From: an uncultured Clostridia bacterium
GTDB taxonomy: Bacteria > Bacillota > Clostridia > Oscillospirales > Oscillospiraceae
Length of the DNA: 10,655 bases
Assembly (NCBI GenBank): GCA_945918815.1
Contig: CAMEIU010000065.1
Span: 1-10,655, forward strand
Reading direction: 5' to 3'
In this document: piece by piece, positions 6,416 through 10,655 of the stretch
Layout of the letters: every line of letters starts with the position of its first letter
How positions within the stretch are numbered: position 1 is the stretch's first letter
Translations under genes and position numbers: made by a program
The notes under the pieces: generated by a model
What the model was told of the DNA's origin: nothing
Database searches by the model: none
The model's input: the letters and a program-made list of their open reading frames with translations, nothing else

Positions 6416-6639
6416 ACATCATCCGCGGCCTGGGCGGCAAGGACAACATCAAGGCTGTGGAGAACTGCATCACCCGTCTGCGCGTGACTCTGGCAGATCC
6501 CTCTCTGCTGGATGAGTCCCTCATCAAGAAGACCGAGAGCCGCGGTATTGTCAAGAAGGACAACGACGTTCAGATTGTCTACGGTCTCCAGGTTGCCGAA
6601 GTGCACCAGGCCGTGGAGGAGCAGCTGGCAAAGCTGTGA
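6406..6639 (+). CDS. PTS glucose/glucoside-type EIIB domain (remnant of EIICB, EIIC missing)
   Basis: A 77-residue stretch that is an essentially complete EIIB domain of the glucose/alpha-glucoside PTS family. The phospho-accepting Cys is C21 in ENCITRLRV, followed by the conserved Gly-rich and VQIVYG segments. EIIB takes phosphate from EIIA and passes it to the sugar bound in EIIC. The same frame is open upstream to about 6290 and encodes an Ala/Pro/Glu-rich linker (EALPAGAAPAEV and on), as found between EIIC and EIIB of EIICB proteins. No EIIC membrane segments exist before it; licT sequence sits there in another frame. No clear ribosome binding site precedes ATG 6406 or 6412. ATG 6412 overlaps the licT stop as ATGA, so coupled translation of a free EIIB is possible. 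Domain identity is strong; whether it is expressed is uncertain. Confidence 0.85.
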   Translation: MAMNIIRGLGGKDNIKAVENCITRLRVTLADPSLLDESLIKKTESRGIVKKDNDVQIVYGLQVAEVHQAVEEQLAKL

Positions 6640-6772
6640 TTGTACCGGGAAAACCGGAAATGAAGCACTGACGCGGGAGTAAATCGAAAGACTTCCCCTC
6701 AAGGAGAAGCCATGGCGCTCCCTTGCAGTAGAACTATCAACTCAAATTTCAAAGGAAAGGACCGAAGCAGAA

Positions 6773-8140
6773 ATGATTATTACCATTGTGGGCGGCGGCA
6801 GCACCTTCACCGCCGGTATCGTCAAATCCATCGCACTCCGCCGCGAGGAGCTGGAAGTGGATGAGATTCGTCTGTTTGACGTCGACAAGGAACGGCAGGA
6901 CAAGGTGGCCGTGGTGGTGGAGTGGATCCTGCATCAGGACCTGAAGTGCGGCATCAAGCTGACCGTCACCAACGACCCGGAGACCGCCTATACCGACGCC
7001 TCGTTCATTTTCGCCCAGATGCGGGTCGGCAAGTACGCCATGCGGGAGCAGGATGAGAAGATTCCCCTGCGCCACGGCTGCGTGGGCCAGGAGACCTGCG
7101 GCACCGGCGGCATGGCCTACGGCATGCGCACCATCTTCCCCATGATGAAGGTCATCGACGACGCGGAAAAGTACGCCAAGAAGGATTACTGGATTCTGAA
7201 CTACTCCAACCCCGCCTCCATCGTCTCAGAAGCTTGCCGCGTGCTGCGGCCCAAGGCCCGGATCATCAACATCTGCGACATGCCCATCGCCATCATCGAC
7301 GTGGTGGCCGCCGCCATGGAGATCAAGGACAAGGAAAACATTGCCTATGATTACTTCGGCCTGAACCACTTCGGCTGGTTCACCTCCATCGAGTACAAGG
7401 GCGAGGACCTGATGCCCAAGCTGCGGGCCTACATCAAGGAGCAGCAGATTCTCCTGCCCGCCGCCTATCTGAAGGACAAGGCCGCTCTGACCAAGCGTTC
7501 CAGCGGCGCGGAGCAGAACCGCCACACCAAGGGCAGCTGGTATTATGTGTGGAAGGGCGTCTATGAGATCATGGAGAACTTCCCCGAGACCCTGCCCAAC
7601 ACCTACCTGAACTACTACCTCCAGCAGAAGGAATTCGTGGAACACTCCGATCCCAACCATACCCGCGCCAACGAGGTCATGGAGACCCGGGAGAAGAACC
7701 TGTTCGACGGCGTGGACCGCTACCTGGCCACCGGCGAGATCGACGAGTCTGTGTTCTATGCCGGCAGCCACGGCGACTGGATCGCCGACCTGGCCATTGC
7801 GTTGAAGAACGACACCAAGGCCCGCTTCCTGGTCATCACCCAGAACCGCGGCGCCATCCCCAACATGCCCTATGACGCCATGGTGGAGGTGCCCGCCTAC
7901 ATCGGCAAGAACGGCCCCGAGGTCATTGCCCAGGATCCCATCCCCCTGTTCCAGCAGGGCCTCATGATGCAGCAGCTCAACTCCGAGAAGCTCCTGGTGG
8001 AAGGCTGCATCGAGGGCAGCTACGAGAAGGTCCTCCAGGCCTTCACCCTCAACAAGACCGTGCCCAGCATGAAGGTTGCCAAGGAAATTCTCGACGACAT
8101 GATCGAAGCCAACAAGGAATACTGGCCGGAACTGAAGTAA
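6773..8140 (+). CDS. malH: GH4 6-phospho-alpha-glucosidase (maltose-6'-phosphate glucosidase)
   Basis: A 455-residue cytoplasmic glycoside hydrolase family 4 enzyme. GH4 enzymes need NAD+ and a divalent metal such as Mn2+ and cleave by an oxidation-elimination route. The N-terminus has the NAD-binding GGGSTF (residues 7-12) and FDVD ends the second strand. Metal ligands are C168 in ICDMP and H199 in LNHFGW, with the same spacing as C171 and H202 of Bacillus GlvA. CDMP at the Cys motif, rather than CNVP or CNIP, is the reported marker of alpha- over beta-phosphoglucosidases, which points to maltose-6'-phosphate and related phospho-alpha-glucosides. AAAGGAAAGGA lies before the ATG. The gene lies 133 bases after EIIB and 21 bases before EIIA. 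It matches the GlvA/MalH/AglA group; malH and glvA are alternative names. Confidence 0.93.
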   Translation: MIITIVGGGSTFTAGIVKSIALRREELEVDEIRLFDVDKERQDKVAVVVEWILHQDLKCGIKLTVTNDPETAYTDASFIFAQMRVGKYAMREQDEKIPLRHGCVGQETCGTGGMAYGMRTIFPMMKVIDDAEKYAKKDYWILNYSNPASIVSEACRVLRPKARIINICDMPIAIIDVVAAAMEIKDKENIAYDYFGLNHFGWFTSIEYKGEDLMPKLRAYIKEQQILLPAAYLKDKAALTKRSSGAEQNRHTKGSWYYVWKGVYEIMENFPETLPNTYLNYYLQQKEFVEHSDPNHTRANEVMETREKNLFDGVDRYLATGEIDESVFYAGSHGDWIADLAIALKNDTKARFLVITQNRGAIPNMPYDAMVEVPAYIGKNGPEVIAQDPIPLFQQGLMMQQLNSEKLLVEGCIEGSYEKVLQAFTLNKTVPSMKVAKEILDDMIEANKEYWPELK

Positions 8141-8161
8141 ACTGTCAGGAGGACAATGCAA

Positions 8162-8665
8162 GTGGGACTTTTTGATTTCTTAAAAGGGAAGGGGCCGTCC
8201 GCAGCCCCCTCCGGCGACATTCTGGCGGCCTATGCCAACGGGACCGTGGTCCCCATGGAGCAGATCCCCGACGAGGTCTTCTCCCAGGGCATCATGGGTG
8301 TCTGCTGCGGCATTGAGCCGGAGGACGGCAAGGTCTGCGCCCCCGCCGACGGTACCGTCAGCCAGCTGACCGACACCCTCCATGCCGTGGGCCTCACCGT
8401 GGGCGAAATGGAGCTGCTGGTCCATGCCGGCGTGGACACCGTGGAGATGAACGGCGACGGCTTCACCAACGCCGTGAAGGAAGGCCAGAGCGTGAAGAAG
8501 GGCGACCTGCTTCTGACCATGGACCTCGGTAAGGTCCGGGCCGCGGGACACCCCGCCACCGTCATTCTGGCGGTGACCAATTCCGACGACTTTGCCGCCG
8601 TGGAAGCTGTGGCCTCCGGCCATGTTCAGACCGGCGACAGCCTGCTGCGCGTCAGGAAAGCATAG
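8162..8665 (+). CDS. crr: PTS glucose-type EIIA component (Crr-like)
   Basis: A free-standing EIIA that takes phosphate from HPr and gives it to EIIB. The phosphorylated His is in ELLVHAGVDTVEM (codon 8423-8425), the partner His in LHAVGL (codon 8381-8383), and the fold markers CAPADGTV and KKGDLL are present. The start chosen is GTG 8162: AGGAGG (8147-8152) is then 9 bases away and the protein begins MGLFDFLK, like E. coli Crr. The ATG at 8156 would leave only 3 bases of spacing and add two residues. The length of 167 residues is normal for the single-domain protein (about 169). It lies 21 bases after malH and 15 before HPr, inside one operon. Identity is certain; the start is likely. Confidence 0.93.
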   Translation: MGLFDFLKGKGPSAAPSGDILAAYANGTVVPMEQIPDEVFSQGIMGVCCGIEPEDGKVCAPADGTVSQLTDTLHAVGLTVGEMELLVHAGVDTVEMNGDGFTNAVKEGQSVKKGDLLLTMDLGKVRAAGHPATVILAVTNSDDFAAVEAVASGHVQTGDSLLRVRKA

Positions 8666-8680
8666 AAAGGACGGAACAGG

Positions 8681-8941
8681 ATGAAACAGTTTCAATTTGT
8701 GATTACCGATCCCATCGGCATTCATGCCCGGCCGGCGGGCCTGCTGGTCAAGGCCGCCAAGGCCCTGGACAGCACCGTCACCGTGGAGAAGGTGGGCGGC
8801 AAGTCCACCGTGGCCACCAAGCTCATGGCCGTCATGGGCCTGGGCGTCAAAGGCGGCGACACGGTCACCGTGACCGTGGAGGGCGGCGACGAGGAAGCCA
8901 GCCTCCACGCCATGGAGCAGTTTTTCCGGGAAAATCTGTAA
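8681..8941 (+). CDS. ptsH: HPr family phosphocarrier protein, Lys at the Ser46 position
   Basis: An 86-residue HPr that carries phosphate from enzyme I to EIIA. The active-site H15 sits in GIHARPAG. AAAGGA (8666-8671) is 9 bases before the ATG. Aligned by eye to B. subtilis HPr, the segment around Ser46 (KSIMGVMSLG) is TKLMAVMGLG here, with one extra residue before it. Ser46, the site used by HPr kinase in Gram-positive catabolite control, is therefore replaced by Lys47, with Thr46 just before it. This suggests an operon-dedicated phosphocarrier rather than the housekeeping copy, which would be elsewhere in the genome. It is unlike Crh, which keeps Ser46 and loses His15. Confidence 0.94.
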   Translation: MKQFQFVITDPIGIHARPAGLLVKAAKALDSTVTVEKVGGKSTVATKLMAVMGLGVKGGDTVTVTVEGGDEEASLHAMEQFFRENL

Positions 8942-8962
8942 GACGGAAAGGGGAACGATCCA

Positions 8963-10597
8963 ATGGAGGTAGCAACCGGAAAATCCATTCTCAACGGGAT
9001 CGCCATCGGACCCCTGCGCATTTACCGCAAGGCGGAGGCGCAAGCCTCCGCCGGGACCGCCCTCTCTCCTGAGGAGGAGTGGGAGAGGTTCGAGGCGGCC
9101 CGCGTCCAGGCCCAGGAACAGCTGGGCGTCCTCTATGAGAAGGCTCTGGAGGAAGTCGGCGAGGACAACGCCGCCATTTTTGAGATTCACCAAATGATGC
9201 TGGACGACGATGACTACCTGGACGCCGTCAAGGGAATCCTGGAGACCCAGGGCGCCACGGCGGAGTACGCCGTATCCGCCACCGGCGAGAATTTCTCCGC
9301 CGCCTTCGCCGCCATGGACGACGCCTATATGCAGGCCCGGGCCACGGACGTGAAGGACATCTCCCAGCGGGTGGCGAACATCCTCAGCGGCAAGGCCGAG
9401 GGCAGCCTTCTGGGCGACGAACCGGCCATTCTGGTGGCCGACGATCTGACCCCCAGCGAGACGGTGCAGCTGGACAAGAGCAAGCTGCTGGGCTTTATCA
9501 CCCGCCACGGCTCCTCCAACAGCCACACCGCCATTCTGGCCCGGACCATGAACATTCCGGCCCTCATCGGCGTGGACTTTGACGAAAGCTGGGACGGCCG
9601 CCTGGCGGTGCTGGACGGCTACAACCACTGCGTCTACATCGACCCCGCCGCCGACCTGCTCTCCACCATGGAGGAAAAGCAGAAGAACGACCTGAAACAC
9701 GAGGCCTTGCTGCAAACCCTGAAAAAGAAGCCCAATGTGACCCTGGACGGCCGGGAGATCAAGGTGTACGCCAACATCGGCAACGCCGGAGACATCGGCC
9801 TGGTTTTGCAGAACGATGCCGGCGGCATCGGCTTGTTCCGCAGCGAGTTCCTCTACCTTGAATCCGAAGACTATCCAACGGAGGAGGAACAGTTCCTGAT
9901 CTATAAGCGGGTGGTGGAGACCATGGCCGGCAAGAAGGTTATCATCCGTACCCTGGATATCGGCGCCGACAAGCAGGCGGCCTATTTCCATCTGGACCAG
10001 GAGGAAAATCCCGCCCTGGGCTACCGGGCCATCCGCATCTGCCTGACCCGGCAGGAGATTTTCAAGCAGCAGCTCCGGGCCATTTTGAGAGCCAGCGCCT
10101 TCGGCACGGTGTCCATCATGTTCCCCATGATCATCTCCGTCCGGGAGGTCCGGGATGCCAAGGAGCTGCTGGAGGCATGCAAGGCGGAGCTGCGGCAGGA
10201 GGGCGTGGCCTTTGGCCAGGTGGAGGTCGGCATTATGGTGGAGACCCCGGCCGCCGTCATGATCGCCGACGAGTTGGCGGAGGAAGTGGATTTCTTCTCC
10301 CTGGGCACCAACGACCTGACCCAGTACACCCTGGCCATTGACCGGCAGAACCCCAAGCTGGACCATTTCTACGATCCCCACCATCCCGCCGTTCTCCGGA
10401 TGATCCGCCAGACCGTGGAGGCCGGACACCGGCACGGCTGCTGGGTGGGCATCTGCGGCGAGCTGGGCGCGGACCAGACCCTGACCGAAACCTTCCTGCG
10501 CATGGGCCTGGACGAGCTGTCCGTCTCTCCGTCCGCGGTCCTTCCCCTGCGGAAAATCATCCGCAGCCTGGACCTGAGCAAAGAGCCGGAAGCGTAA
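8963..10597 (+). CDS. ptsI: PTS enzyme I (phosphoenolpyruvate-protein phosphotransferase)
   Basis: A 544-residue cytoplasmic enzyme that autophosphorylates with PEP and passes phosphate to HPr. The N-terminal HPr-binding/phosphohistidine half carries the active His H188 in SSNSHTAILAR. The C-terminal PEP-binding TIM barrel has GLFRSEFLYL, the MFPMI strand, the LGTNDLTQYTLAIDR motif and the active Cys C498 in GICGELGAD. The length is slightly under the usual 570, with no missing core motif. AAAGGGG (8947-8953) is 9 bases before ATG 8963, which follows HPr by 21 bases. Having enzyme I in a sugar-specific operon means the unit can supply its own phosphorelay. A terminator follows the stop codon. 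Confidence 0.96.
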   Translation: MEVATGKSILNGIAIGPLRIYRKAEAQASAGTALSPEEEWERFEAARVQAQEQLGVLYEKALEEVGEDNAAIFEIHQMMLDDDDYLDAVKGILETQGATAEYAVSATGENFSAAFAAMDDAYMQARATDVKDISQRVANILSGKAEGSLLGDEPAILVADDLTPSETVQLDKSKLLGFITRHGSSNSHTAILARTMNIPALIGVDFDESWDGRLAVLDGYNHCVYIDPAADLLSTMEEKQKNDLKHEALLQTLKKKPNVTLDGREIKVYANIGNAGDIGLVLQNDAGGIGLFRSEFLYLESEDYPTEEEQFLIYKRVVETMAGKKVIIRTLDIGADKQAAYFHLDQEENPALGYRAIRICLTRQEIFKQQLRAILRASAFGTVSIMFPMIISVREVRDAKELLEACKAELRQEGVAFGQVEVGIMVETPAAVMIADELAEEVDFFSLGTNDLTQYTLAIDRQNPKLDHFYDPHHPAVLRMIRQTVEAGHRHGCWVGICGELGADQTLTETFLRMGLDELSVSPSAVLPLRKIIRSLDLSKEPEA

Positions 10598-10615
10598 GAT
10601 CTGAATAAAAAGAAC

Positions 10616-10650
10616 TGCCCGCCGGTGCATGCACCGGCGGGCAATATTTG
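10616..10650 (+). terminator. Intrinsic terminator ending the PTS operon
   Basis: A perfect 12-bp GC-rich stem (TGCCCGCCGGTG at 10616-10627 with its complement at 10632-10643) has a CATG loop and is followed by AATATTTGATATT. AATAAAAAG lies upstream on the other side, so it could also act on transcripts from the opposite strand. Confidence 0.83.
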
Positions 10651-10655
10651 ATATT

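Noticed and set aside
6640..6772. Gap between EIIB and malH as a separate promoter or riboswitch
   Set aside because: Only weak short hairpins (CCGG-GAAAA-CCGG) and no convincing -35/-10 pair; it appears to be intercistronic leader with the malH ribosome binding site.
8180..10630. 816-codon minus-strand open frame opposite EIIA, HPr and enzyme I
   Set aside because: A shadow of strongly GC-biased plus-strand coding; it has no recognisable domains, and the plus-strand genes are certain.

Overview
The window looks like a piece of chromosome from a GC-rich gut Clostridium of the Oscillospiraceae type (Flavonifractor / Lawsonibacter / Oscillibacter-like). The basis is the GC-rich codon use, strong AGGAGG-type ribosome binding sites, a Gram-positive LicT-type antitermination leader, a GH4 sugar-phosphate hydrolase, and short palindromic intergenic repeats rich in GGGGCGGC and TTGACAATT. 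The genus is an inference.

Layout. (1) 3-2382, plus strand: the 3' end of an ABC transporter ATPase, overlapping a 606-residue ABC permease with a large C-terminal soluble domain; a strong terminator follows. (2) 2480-3052, plus: a histidine-phosphatase (phosphoglycerate mutase-like) gene with a TTG start, followed by a composite hairpin/terminator. (3) 3125-3307, minus: a 60-residue Gly/Pro-rich, Cys-rich, single-membrane-segment protein with an excellent ribosome binding site. (4) 3408-3602 and 5133-5419: two different MITE-like palindromic elements with the same terminal motif, AAATTGGGATTT(G). They sit on either side of a frameshifted minus-strand gene (3627-5068) for an FAD-dependent oxidoreductase with a C-terminal Rieske domain. 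(5) 5457-10650, plus: an alpha-glucoside PTS operon. It has a consensus promoter, a LicT/BglG-type RNA antiterminator (RAT) overlapping an intrinsic terminator, a truncated LicT/BglG antiterminator, a separate PTS EIIB domain, a GH4 6-phospho-alpha-glucosidase, EIIA (Crr-like), HPr, enzyme I and a final terminator.

How the operon would work. Enzyme I, HPr, EIIA and EIIB form a phosphorelay from PEP to the sugar. The GH4 enzyme cleaves the imported phospho-disaccharide. LicT reads PTS phosphorylation and lets RNA polymerase pass the leader terminator. Unusually, general PTS proteins (EI, HPr) are encoded in the same operon, and this HPr has Lys where Gram-positive HPr has the regulatory Ser46.

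The most striking point is that the membrane EIIC domain is absent. LicT stops just before the first histidine of its second PRD, and the sequence passes directly, out of frame, into the linker and EIIB end of a typical EIICB gene. This is best explained by an internal deletion (licT 3' end plus EIIC), either real or an assembly artefact. The new LicT stop codon overlaps an ATG at the beginning of the EIIB domain (ATGA), so a free EIIB might still be made.
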